Source: Patescibacteria group bacterium (GTDB lineage: Bacteria; Patescibacteriota; Patescibacteriia; UBA9934; GWF2-40-263). From it: 40,847 nucleotides of DNA. Each line of letters opens with the position of its first letter. Position 1 is the stretch's first letter. Positions 17,672 through 25,100 of the stretch are shown here, one piece after another. The DNA lies in assembly GCA_004298405.1 (NCBI GenBank), contig SCSL01000040.1, forward strand, positions 1 to 40,847, read 5' to 3'. The notes below the pieces were generated by a model. That model ran no database searches. It saw only the letters and a list, made by a program, of their open reading frames with translations, and was not told where the DNA came from. Position numbers and translations under genes: made by a program.

Positions 17672-17698
17672 AAAAAAAGCGCTTTTGTCAACGCTTTT
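17672..17698 (-). terminator. Intrinsic terminator of the PP2C gene
   Basis: On the minus strand, arms AAAAGCG/CGCTTTT with a 10-base loop end in a T7 run. It lies 13 bases after the PP2C stop. The stretch between this and the facing terminator (17564-17671) holds nothing I can assign. Confidence 0.68.
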
Positions 17699-17711
17699 AG
17701 ATGAAGCCTTT

Positions 17712-18581
17712 TCAGACTTGGAAGAAGACGACCGTCGCATCATCCAGAAACGGACGAAGGATCGGTGAGAGACGTGTCACGATCGTCTGAAGACGATCCC
17801 AATCCTGGACACACTTTTCGTACGCAAGCCTTCGGAAAGCGACCTCGACCAGTCCACTTGCTCCGTCTGAGCACAAGGCAAAGATCGTGCCGTTGGGCGC
17901 TTCATCCGGTCGGATGAGGCGGACATCCGGCGTGTGGATGAACGCTGGATGGAATGGCGTGTTGCCAAATCCACGCGTCGGGATCAGACCATACGTGGAT
18001 GGCTTTCCGTCCACGATATGATGAAAGCGCTTGACCATCGTATGGCTACCAGGACGTCTGTGATCCGTTTGAGTAAAACGTCCGGTCGCATAGTGCGGAC
18101 GAAGCCGCTCTTGCTCCTGGGGCGCTGTCACATGATGATCCGCGGTGAAGAGGGTATATGGATCTCCATCGTTGTCATCAATCACCGTATACAGCCGAAC
18201 ATCCCCCGCGTGCGCGACCGTCACACCGTCATCAGAGACCACGGCACAGCCAGCAACGGCTCCGTACATCGTGTCCGGATACTGCCTCTCTACTGACTCT
18301 TGAACAGCGTCAAAGACCGTCAGCAGTTCTCCAGGGGAGAATGATCGAGTCAAGGAGTTTTCTTGGAACGGACGAGCCAACCCATTCGCCACGTGCTGGG
18401 CGAACTTTTGCACATCACGCGAAAGGGCGTTGAGCTCATCCTCCTCGGCATCCAACGGTCTCAGCACATGACCATCGGTCACGACCGCGACAAACGGCCA
18501 ACCGGACACCACGCAATACGCATCCTCAGACACAGGGCGTCGAACACCGGTTTCTTGAAAAACACACGTTGAAACGAGCAT
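17712..18581 (-). CDS. PP2C-family protein phosphatase
   Basis: This is a metal-dependent Ser/Thr phosphatase-like protein of 289 residues. The PP2C motifs occur in order: RPVSEDAY (15-22), VVTDGH (33-38), HAGDVRLY (124-131), PTRGFGN (201-207), CSDGASG (237-243) and LDDATVV (279-285). Metal-binding aspartates correspond to Asp20, Asp36, Asp239 and Asp280/281. The DGHG glycine after Asp-Gly-His is valine, a mild departure. There is no signal peptide or membrane segment. The SD AAGGAGGTGAC before the ATG is very strong. No protein kinase is visible in the window; the convergent neighbour is an ATP-grasp protein. Confidence 0.86.
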   Translation of the reverse strand: MLVSTCVFQETGVRRPVSEDAYCVVSGWPFVAVVTDGHVLRPLDAEEDELNALSRDVQKFAQHVANGLARPFQENSLTRSFSPGELLTVFDAVQESVERQYPDTMYGAVAGCAVVSDDGVTVAHAGDVRLYTVIDDNDGDPYTLFTADHHVTAPQEQERLRPHYATGRFTQTDHRRPGSHTMVKRFHHIVDGKPSTYGLIPTRGFGNTPFHPAFIHTPDVRLIRPDEAPNGTIFALCSDGASGLVEVAFRRLAYEKCVQDWDRLQTIVTRLSPILRPFLDDATVVFFQV

Positions 18582-18604
18582 GCGTCACCTCCTTGTGACA
18601 ACAC

Positions 18605-18632
18605 AAACTACCATTTTTTGTAAACCTGTCAA
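18605..18632 (-). promoter_or_regulatory. Predicted promoter of the PP2C gene
   Basis: Minus strand: TTGACA, a 16-base spacer, then TAGTTT, about 25 bases before the ATG and just upstream of the strong SD. Confidence 0.6.
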
Positions 18633-18699
18633 CCGTCTTCGTATGAGCGGCTTTATTGCTAAGCTCCGTGACATTTTTTGAAGTGTTATTTTAATGGGA

Positions 18700-19725
18700 T
18701 TAACTTTTAGCCGTGTAGTACGTCGCTCGGCCCTTTCCGTGGCGCTCAATCAGCTTTTGATCGAGCAGATATCGGAAGTCGAGAGCACGGGTTGGCTTGG
18801 CTCTAGCAACCAACGTGGCATAGACCGTGTCATTGATGGATGGGTGCTCACGGAGGTATTCCAGAATAACACGATGGTGGTCCTTCAAACCGGATGTCGG
18901 AGACTCCACCGTTTTCTCCAGTAGCTCTTTGACCCGAAGAAGCTCATCAAGCACGCCGTCGGTGAAGTATTCAAGCCACGGGGTAAAATCGACGTTAAAA
19001 TCATAGTAACTTCCCCGTTCACCTACCGTGGCGAAATACTTAGTCACATTCCCGTTGTAATAGCGCTCAAAGCTAAAGAGGTGAAAGATGTCGATGCCGA
19101 GAGCGGCGAGCAAAAGGGTGGTCAACAATCTGACTGTGCGACCGTTCCCATCCATGAACGGGTGAATCAGGACAAATTGCTTATGGAAAATTCCAGCCAG
19201 AATCAACGGGTCGATCTTCTCTTTTTTAACATTGGAAAACTCCAACAGCTGTTCAAGTAATCGAGGGACGTCTTCGTGATCCGGCGGCCAAAAGATCGTC
19301 TGACCCAATTTTGGATCATTAACGAAGACTGGCGCTGTTCGGAGAGCTCCGGAAGAAAACTCCGGTAATAACCTATTGGTCACTGAACGTTGGGTATCGA
19401 GGATGGTCTGGATATCAATGGTGGCAGTCCCCAAATCAATCCGTTTCTTGAGCTCCAAAAGCGCTTCGTTGTAATTCAGAACTTCCCGTTCAGAGTCCCG
19501 AACCCGATCAGGTGCTTGCTTCAAAAGCCTCTTTACGTCCGTGAGAGGAAGAGGGTTGCCTTCAATGCTGGTGGAGGCGTGGGCGGAAATCTCCCGGGCC
19601 ACACGTTCCATTTCAAAGGTAACAACCTGAGGAAATCGCCGTTCGTTCAGGCTTGTTACGATCTCGGCGATTCGCTTAATGTTGGCAAGAAGGGCGGGAG
19701 TAATTGTGTATTTTGGCTCAAACAT
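18700..19725 (-). CDS. Fic-domain protein (predicted AMP transferase) with winged-helix tail
   Basis: Fic enzymes usually transfer AMP from ATP to a protein hydroxyl. The 341-residue protein has the full active motif HPFMDGNGRTVR (188-199). An N-terminal class II-type inhibitory helix fits (S/T)xxxE(G/N): Ser51...Glu55-Gly56 in STSIEGNPL. The last 65 residues (HHRVILEYLREHP...KGRATYYTAKS) look like a winged helix, which suggests DNA binding and autoregulation. Upstream DNA has a good promoter overlapped by a phased repeat array. Likely a self-contained regulator or toxin-like module; the target is unknown. Confidence 0.9.
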   Translation of the reverse strand: MFEPKYTITPALLANIKRIAEIVTSLNERRFPQVVTFEMERVAREISAHASTSIEGNPLPLTDVKRLLKQAPDRVRDSEREVLNYNEALLELKKRIDLGTATIDIQTILDTQRSVTNRLLPEFSSGALRTAPVFVNDPKLGQTIFWPPDHEDVPRLLEQLLEFSNVKKEKIDPLILAGIFHKQFVLIHPFMDGNGRTVRLLTTLLLAALGIDIFHLFSFERYYNGNVTKYFATVGERGSYYDFNVDFTPWLEYFTDGVLDELLRVKELLEKTVESPTSGLKDHHRVILEYLREHPSINDTVYATLVARAKPTRALDFRYLLDQKLIERHGKGRATYYTAKS

Positions 19726-19737
19726 ACGCCTGTTTTA

Positions 19738-19775
19738 TAGACGTATTTTAGACGATTTTTAGACGATTGTAAACG
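19738..19775 (-). promoter_or_regulatory. Phased repeat operator over the fic promoter
   Basis: Four plus-strand copies of TA(G/A)ACG begin at 19738, 19749, 19760 and 19770, one per helical turn. On the minus strand they overlap a promoter of TTTACA (19768-19773), 17-base spacer, TAAAAT (19745-19750). The -10 lies 20 bases upstream of the ATG. The layout suggests autorepression by the winged-helix tail of Fic. Confidence 0.65.
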
Positions 19776-19831
19776 TGTTTCTAGGGTATGGACTCAAACT
19801 TCTTCGACGGGATGCGCTGGATCTGGATTTT

Positions 19832-20395
19832 TTAGGAAACTTTTTGGATCATCTCCATCGTCTTTGCTTTTGGAAGTCCCATCAACGCTTCCCACTCTCC
19901 TTCAACATGTACGAACGGCAGAAACAACGGATGCTCAGCTGCGAGGCCGCCGGCGTACTTGAATGCCTGTTCTGTCTCAACGAATTCACGAATATTCTCT
20001 CGCGGGATCAGATCGAAGGTTACCGTGACCTCTACGACTTCACAGATCCGTTTTCCGTTGAGGGTGTTACAGACGACTGTTGCGGAGGTGGTGATCTGCG
20101 GTTTCTGATCGAACGCTGCAATGAATGCGTATGCTTCCTCCTTGCTCGTTGGTTTCTCACGAACTATACCATCGACTACCATCACTTGATCTGAACAAAT
20201 GACAATCGCATCTTCAACAACTTGTTCGAGAACAGCATCCATCTTTGCCTGCGCGATCGCGGTGACAAGTTTGCGAGGGTCATCACGTCGAATCGCCCGC
20301 TCATTGATGTCTGGGGAGATTATCGTGAAGGAATATCCCATCGCTTCAAGCACAGCCTTGCGACTTGGAGAGCTTGATCCAAGAATGATGTTCAT
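19832..20395 (-). CDS. maf: Maf-like nucleotide pyrophosphatase
   Basis: Maf/YhdE-family enzymes hydrolyse the alpha-beta bond of non-canonical or canonical NTPs such as dTTP and UTP, and overexpression can affect septation. The 187 residues show the signature SSSPSRKAVLEAMG (8-21), a central CSDQVMVVDG and REKPTSKEEAYAFI. Length is normal. It follows the ASCH gene on the same strand with a 69-base gap. The ATG is at the expected distance before the conserved IILGSSSPSR. I see no paralogue-specific motif that would fix the substrate. Confidence 0.92.
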   Translation of the reverse strand: MNIILGSSSPSRKAVLEAMGYSFTIISPDINERAIRRDDPRKLVTAIAQAKMDAVLEQVVEDAIVICSDQVMVVDGIVREKPTSKEEAYAFIAAFDQKPQITTSATVVCNTLNGKRICEVVEVTVTFDLIPRENIREFVETEQAFKYAGGLAAEHPLFLPFVHVEGEWEALMGLPKAKTMEMIQKVS

Positions 20396-20464
20396 AGCGG
20401 TCGGGTTAACCTCGCTCGAGGACGATTTGAGTTAACTTTTCAAGCTCATTCATAGGATGGCAGT

Positions 20465-20791
20465 TTATGAAAGCATCTTAAAACGAACAATCCTCACAAC
20501 TGTCTCGGGTGTGACCTGGTCACCGTAAAACTCTCGGAAGGACGCATACATCTGTTCTTCGTTTTCGTATTTTTCATGTCCAACGAAGTCCGCTTCCACG
20601 AGTTGTCCCAGCTCCTTGTCATATGCCTCCAAGACGATCGCTTTCCCAAATGGTTCCTTTGTTTCCCAGTTCACCAACTCAATCTCATTACCGACCTGGA
20701 GATCCTTATCGTCAAGCAGACGAAACGTTGTTGTTTTCTCTCCACGTAGAATCATGTCTGCCAACCAGGGGCGAAACTTGAGCATTTTCAT
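20465..20791 (-). CDS. ASCH-domain protein
   Basis: This small 108-residue protein of the ASCH fold (PUA-like, RNA-binding or processing) starts MKMLKFRPWLADMILRGEKT. The conserved lysine-containing GEKTTTFRL turn and the later VGNEIEL strand are typical. I chose the ATG one base after the secA stop because GGAGG lies 5 bases before it, formed by the last codons of secA. Longer in-frame starts would overlap secA with no SD. Translation is therefore probably coupled to secA. Exact role unknown. Confidence 0.8.
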   Translation of the reverse strand: MKMLKFRPWLADMILRGEKTTTFRLLDDKDLQVGNEIELVNWETKEPFGKAIVLEAYDKELGQLVEADFVGHEKYENEEQMYASFREFYGDQVTPETVVRIVRFKMLS

Positions 20792-20792
20792 A

Positions 20793-23597
20793 CTATCCTC
20801 CATGACACTTCTTATATTTTCTCCCAGACCCACAGGGACAGGGGACATTTCGGCCAACTTTCGATGAAAAGCTGGTAGCCGCCGCTCCCTCCCCCCTTAA
20901 TCCCCCCTCAGGCAGGGGGGAGACCGAAAAGGGAGGACGTTCAGAAGATCCATTACTCGTCTTTTGTGCCCCGTGCAATACCAATCCTGCTTTTTGGAAC
21001 ACCGAACGTCCCAGCTCGGCTTGCACTTTCATGTCCACAGCGTGCTTGGCGTACTTGAAAAACGTTTGCGTGATCTCACTGTTAATCGATCCGAGTAAAT
21101 GCTGAAACATGTTGTACCCCTCCTTCTTATACTCCACGAGAGGATCCCGTTGACCATACCCCTGAAGTCCGATTCCTGTACGAAGCGCCGACATCGCCGC
21201 CAAATGATCAATCCAAAGCATGTCAATGGCGCGAAGGATCACGGCACGTTCAATGCTGTAGACATTCTTTCGTTCCTCAAACACATCATAGAGCTTGTCG
21301 TATTGCGCGCGAATAATCTCCATGACGTTTCCAATCACTTCTGACCGACCCTGCGCAAGTTCTTCTTTGTTTTTTGCCTCAGATTGTCCAATCGACGTAA
21401 GCTGGGTCTTCTGCTCCTCACTGAGCGCCACGATTGTTCCAATCGATTCAATGATCTCCTTCACGTCCCACGCGTCGGCAACCCCCTGTGGTCCCCCTTG
21501 GGAAGGGGGACGGCCTGTCTGTTCCGAGGAATGAAACAACACGATCTGCTCCACTTCACCTTCGATGATGTCCAGGATGCGATCACGCAATTTCTCAGGC
21601 TCGTTTGCAAAGCTCTCAAGCACCTCATGACGTCGCGCATAAATAATCTCACGGTGCTTGTTGAGCACATCGTCGTACTCGAGGAGATGTTTGCGCGCAT
21701 CAAAGTGATGACCCTCGACGCGCACTTGCGCCTTTTCGATCGAACTCGTGATCAGTTTTGCCTCGATCGGCTGATCGTCGGGAATGCCTAGCCGATCCAT
21801 CATGCCACGAGCGCGATCGGATCCGAAAATGCGCATGAGCCCATCTTCCATCGATAAATAAAACTGTGTGTACCCGGGATCTCCTTGTCGACCAGATCGT
21901 CCACGTAGCTGGTTATCAATGCGACGAGAATCATGACGTTCCGTTCCAATGACGTGCAGTCCGCCGAGCCTCTTCACCTCCTCCTCTTCTTCCTTCGTGG
22001 CAGGATTTCCTCCAAGCTTAATGTCGACCCCGCGTCCGGCCATGTTGGTCGCAATCGTCACTGCCCCTTTACGTCCCGCTTGAGCAATAATCTCTCCTTC
22101 GCGCGCATGGTTCTTTGCATTCAACACTTCATGGCGGATTCCTGCCTTCGTGAATAGCGATGACAAAACCTCGTTTTTTTCTACGCTCACCGTACCAACC
22201 AAAACCGGCTGTCCTTTCTGCTGGTACTCCTTGATCTCTCGCGCAAGTGCCAGGTACTTCCCGGCTTCCGTTTTATAAATCCGATCCTGTGCATCCACGC
22301 GGATGACAGGCTTGTTTGTGGGAATTTCGACAACTTCCAGGTTGTAAATTTTGGCAAACTCTTCCGCTTCGGTTGCGGCCGTTCCTGTCATGCCGGAAAG
22401 TTTGTGATACATGCGGAACAAATTCTGAAACGTAATCGTTGCCATCGTACGGCTCTCATTTTGGATCGGCACACCTTCCTTGGCCTCAATCGCCTGGTGA
22501 ATCCCTTCAGAGAATCGACGACCTGGCATGAGACGTCCCGTAAATTCATCCACGATAAGAACCTCTCCCTCTTTCACAACATAGTGAACATCTCGTTGAT
22601 AGTTGGCGCGGGCGCGCAACGCCGTGTCGGCAAAACGCTGATACAGCCCCTGGTCGATGGCGTACAAATTTTCAATCCCGAGTGTTCGTTCGATCTTTTC
22701 AATGCCTGCTTCCGTTAACGTGGATGCGCGCATTTTCTCATCGATGTTGAAATCTTCCTTCTCATTGAGTGTGGTCGCAATCTGTGCAAATCGATAATAG
22801 AGGTCATTAGATTTTTCTGCGGGCGCCGAAATGATGAGTGGCGTGCGCGCTTCGTCGATCAAAATAGAATCGATTTCGTCCACGATCGCATAATGCAATT
22901 CCCGCATAACGCATTGATCCAGGGCGGGCGCCATGTTATCGCGAAGATAATCAAATCCAAATTGATTATTTGTGCCGTAGGTAATATCCGACGCATACGC
23001 CTCCTTCCTCGAACATGGTCGTAAGTAATCCTCTCTCACATGAAACGAATCCTTAGATCCTTCTAGTCCTTCTGTTCCTTCTAACCCTTTCTTATACCCC
23101 CGGTCATACATCAGTCCCCCATCTTGCTGGATACATCCAACACTCAACCCAAGAAAATCAAAAATCTGTCCCATCCAAACCGCATCGCGTTTGGCAAGGT
23201 AGTCGTTGACTGTCACGAGATGACAACCTTGACCGCGCAGAGCATTGGTATAGAGCGCAAGCGTGGAGGTGAGTGTCTTTCCCTCTCCCGTGCGCATTTC
23301 CGCGATCTGTCCACGATGAAGCACAAGCCCCCCGATGAGTTGCACATCGAAATGTCGCTGACCAAGCGTGCGGTGAGCCGCTTCTCGGACAACCGCAAAC
23401 GCTTCGTGCACAAGATCATCGATAGTAGCTCCTGCGACAAGTCTGTTCTTGAACTCCTGAGTCTTTGCCTTTAACTGGTCATCGCTTAATGCACGCAGTC
23501 CACTCTCAAGAGCGTTAATCTTCTCCACCTCGCGACCAAGCTCAGACAGAAGTTTTTTGTTTGGATCACCAAAAAGGATCTTCAAAATCTTTGACAT
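20793..23597 (-). CDS. secA: Preprotein translocase ATPase SecA
   Basis: SecA drives post-translational export through SecYEG. I give the ATG start MSKILKILFGDPNKK (934 residues). A GTG six codons upstream (23613-23615) has GGAGG 5 bases before it and may be the real start. Motifs include Walker A MRTGEGKT (101-108), YGTNNQFGFDYLRDNM, the DEID box, GMTGTA, TNMAGRGVDI and QLRGRSGRQGD. It ends in the zinc-binding CPCGSGRKYKKCH. Three low-complexity linkers are unusual: GLEGTEGLEG near residue 175, a Pro/Gly stretch after FHSSEQ, and a Pro/Gly/Arg stretch before the zinc domain. Two are encoded by DNA hairpins. Confidence 0.97.
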   Translation of the reverse strand: MSKILKILFGDPNKKLLSELGREVEKINALESGLRALSDDQLKAKTQEFKNRLVAGATIDDLVHEAFAVVREAAHRTLGQRHFDVQLIGGLVLHRGQIAEMRTGEGKTLTSTLALYTNALRGQGCHLVTVNDYLAKRDAVWMGQIFDFLGLSVGCIQQDGGLMYDRGYKKGLEGTEGLEGSKDSFHVREDYLRPCSRKEAYASDITYGTNNQFGFDYLRDNMAPALDQCVMRELHYAIVDEIDSILIDEARTPLIISAPAEKSNDLYYRFAQIATTLNEKEDFNIDEKMRASTLTEAGIEKIERTLGIENLYAIDQGLYQRFADTALRARANYQRDVHYVVKEGEVLIVDEFTGRLMPGRRFSEGIHQAIEAKEGVPIQNESRTMATITFQNLFRMYHKLSGMTGTAATEAEEFAKIYNLEVVEIPTNKPVIRVDAQDRIYKTEAGKYLALAREIKEYQQKGQPVLVGTVSVEKNEVLSSLFTKAGIRHEVLNAKNHAREGEIIAQAGRKGAVTIATNMAGRGVDIKLGGNPATKEEEEEVKRLGGLHVIGTERHDSRRIDNQLRGRSGRQGDPGYTQFYLSMEDGLMRIFGSDRARGMMDRLGIPDDQPIEAKLITSSIEKAQVRVEGHHFDARKHLLEYDDVLNKHREIIYARRHEVLESFANEPEKLRDRILDIIEGEVEQIVLFHSSEQTGRPPSQGGPQGVADAWDVKEIIESIGTIVALSEEQKTQLTSIGQSEAKNKEELAQGRSEVIGNVMEIIRAQYDKLYDVFEERKNVYSIERAVILRAIDMLWIDHLAAMSALRTGIGLQGYGQRDPLVEYKKEGYNMFQHLLGSINSEITQTFFKYAKHAVDMKVQAELGRSVFQKAGLVLHGAQKTSNGSSERPPFSVSPLPEGGLRGEGAAATSFSSKVGRNVPCPCGSGRKYKKCHGG
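20901..20921. repeat. In-frame GC palindrome in secA, C-terminal linker
   Basis: TCCCCCCT/AGGGGGGA arms with a 5-base loop, inside a C-rich stretch. It encodes part of the Pro/Gly/Arg linker before the SEC-C zinc domain. Confidence 0.7.
21491..21511. repeat. In-frame GC palindrome in secA, central linker
   Basis: GTCCCCCTT/AAGGGGGAC arms (9 bases) with a 3-base loop. It encodes the Pro/Gly insertion after FHSSEQTG. Confidence 0.72.
23058..23084. repeat. Three tandem 9-base repeats in secA
   Basis: TCCTTCTAG, TCCTTCTGT and TCCTTCTAA in a row encode most of GLEGTEGLEG in a linker that varies among CPR SecA proteins. A tandem tract like this can change copy number in frame. Confidence 0.65.
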
Positions 23598-23625
23598 ACG
23601 CGCAAGATTATCCACTGTTTCCTCC

Positions 23626-23658
23626 AAAAAATCAATGGCGGGATCATGGAACCCCGCC
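23626..23658 (-). terminator. Hairpin with T-run between hpf and secA
   Basis: Minus strand: GGCGGG/CCCGCC arms, 10-base loop, then ATTGATTTTTT leading into secA. It could act as a partial terminator or attenuator lowering secA expression from the upstream run. Confidence 0.5.
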
Positions 23659-23666
23659 GATTCTGA

Positions 23667-24014
23667 TTATTTCTTGTCTGGTCTTCCTCCTCGCTCATGT
23701 TTATCCTTCAGTTTTGTCTTGTAATCCTTGAGTTGGCGTCGAATCTGGTCACGAGCCACCAAAATCGCGTGGTAGAGATCCTCTTCCTGCGCGGTTGCGC
23801 GAAGTTCAGAACCAGGAACATGAAGCTGGAATTCCGCTCGATAGAATGGTCCTTTGACATGGTGCTTGGTTGATTTTCCGACTTCAACCGTCAACTCGGC
23901 TGAGGGTTCAAACCAATTTGTCAGTTTTTCAAGCACGTGGACTTGTTCTTCGACCCGGGATTTGATCGCCTGAGTGAGCGGCATGTTGACACCTTTGATA
24001 GAAATAATGCGCAT
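23667..24014 (-). CDS. hpf: Ribosome hibernation-promoting factor, short form
   Basis: A YfiA/HPF-family protein of 115 residues that binds the 30S decoding region and silences or stabilises idle ribosomes. It has the beta-alpha-beta-beta-beta-alpha pattern with FYRAEFQLHVPGSELRATAQEEDLYHAI and a second helix DQIRRQLKDYKTKLKDKH. The C-terminal dimerisation domain of long HPF is absent. It lies between murB and secA in the same direction. The ATG has no SD. Confidence 0.9.
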   Translation of the reverse strand: MRIISIKGVNMPLTQAIKSRVEEQVHVLEKLTNWFEPSAELTVEVGKSTKHHVKGPFYRAEFQLHVPGSELRATAQEEDLYHAILVARDQIRRQLKDYKTKLKDKHERGGRPDKK

Positions 24015-24039
24015 AGTCTAGTGTTAGGTTTTAGGGGGT

Positions 24040-24082
24040 TAGGTGGTTAGTTTATCTAACCACCTAGTGCTCTAACCACCTA
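24040..24082. repeat. CTAACCACCTA hairpin plus third copy at the murB stop
   Basis: TAGGTGGTTAG/CTAACCACCTA forms a perfect 11-base hairpin with a 5-base loop. A third copy, CTAACCACCTA at 24072-24082, contains the murB stop codon. Flanking sequence is rich in TTAGG. It fills the murB-hpf gap and may act on transcript ends, though no T-run follows. Confidence 0.6.
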
Positions 24083-25075
24083 AAATCCAACATACTGAAC
24101 CTCCTCCATCAACTGTATCCCAAACTCGTTGCGTGCGCGAGACTTGATCAGAGCGATGAGTTGCACGACATCACTCGCGGTCGCTGAGCCAGTATTCAAC
24201 ACAAAATTTCCATGCACGTCGCTCACCTTTGCCCCACCGATCTGTGTTCCTTTGAGGCCGAGCTTGTCGATGAGCCAGCCCGCGCTTGCACGTCGGGCTG
24301 ACTTCATCTCTGAAGGTAAATCGATTTTTTCCTCAAGTCGTTGCAGTTCCTCATCAGATAAAATTTCGTAATTCTTGAACAGACATCCCGCTGATCCAGC
24401 ATCAAGTGGCTGAGTCATTTTTCGTTTCATGAGGGTATCGTCCAGTTCAGATTTCAATTCATGCGCATCGCCTTCCTCAAGTTCAAATGTCGCCGAGAGA
24501 ATGATGTCATCAGAATGTTTGATGTCAGACTCACGGTAACCAAAGTTCAAATCCGCCTTTGTCAACTCGATAATCTGGAACGGGGCTGAAGCCCCTTTGA
24601 AAATTTGTGGGGCACAACGCAGAACTTCCACGTGTACCAACCGATCTTTCATTTCCCCGCCAAAGCACCCAGCGTTTCCACGCACGCCGCCACCTACAGT
24701 CCCGGGAAGTGAGATGGCCCAAGTGAGACCTTTAAGCCCCGCGTTGGATGTTGCACGCGCGAGCGCGGAAGAGAGAACTCCCGCATCGGCTCGCACACGT
24801 GTCCTCTGAATGTCATAGGTCCGCATGGCAATTTTGATAACGATCCCCTCAAACCCCTGGTCACTCGCTAGCAGGTTGGATCCTCCACCAAAAACAAACG
24901 TGGCGAGTCCGTTCTCATGGGCGATAATCAAAATCTTTTGGAGTTCATCAACCGACCGCACCTCGACAAACCATTTGACCGGTCCGCCAATTCGAAAATT
25001 CGTGTGCTTACTCATGGGCTCGTCCTCAAGGCATCTTGTCCCAGCAATGTCTTGAAGTTGTTGCGTGATGGTCAT
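24080..25075 (-). CDS. murB: UDP-N-acetylenolpyruvoylglucosamine reductase MurB
   Basis: MurB reduces UDP-GlcNAc-enolpyruvate to UDP-MurNAc with FAD and NADPH. The 331-residue protein begins MTITQQLQDIAG; a longer in-frame extension overlaps murC and lacks family similarity. Motifs are the FAD-binding FGGGSNLLASDQGFEG and SLPGTVGGGVRGNAGCFGGE, the catalytic-serine region SAGCLFKN, and the C-terminal EEVQYVGF with the expected glutamate. An extra loop KGASAPFQ is encoded by a palindrome. The gene is 25 bases after murC, in one unit. Confidence 0.95.
   Translation of the reverse strand: MTITQQLQDIAGTRCLEDEPMSKHTNFRIGGPVKWFVEVRSVDELQKILIIAHENGLATFVFGGGSNLLASDQGFEGIVIKIAMRTYDIQRTRVRADAGVLSSALARATSNAGLKGLTWAISLPGTVGGGVRGNAGCFGGEMKDRLVHVEVLRCAPQIFKGASAPFQIIELTKADLNFGYRESDIKHSDDIILSATFELEEGDAHELKSELDDTLMKRKMTQPLDAGSAGCLFKNYEILSDEELQRLEEKIDLPSEMKSARRASAGWLIDKLGLKGTQIGGAKVSDVHGNFVLNTGSATASDVVQLIALIKSRARNEFGIQLMEEVQYVGF
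24582..24595. repeat. GGGGCT-AGCCCC palindrome inside murB
   Basis: A 14-base palindrome (GGGGCT, GA, AGCCCC) read in frame, giving the FKGASAPFQ loop. A close relative, GGGGCTTTAGCCCC, occurs upstream of rplU. Confidence 0.65.
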
Positions 25076-25100
25076 ACATTTTGTTTTCGGCCCTCCCCCT

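Noticed and set aside
19738..19775. Replication iterons or a CRISPR-like array
   Set aside because: Only four six-base units with helical spacing over a promoter and no AT-rich unwinding region or spacer pattern; an operator fits better.
20793..23597. Assembly error causing the SecA linkers
   Set aside because: The frame stays open through all three low-complexity stretches and the flanking motifs are intact, so in-frame insertion is more likely.
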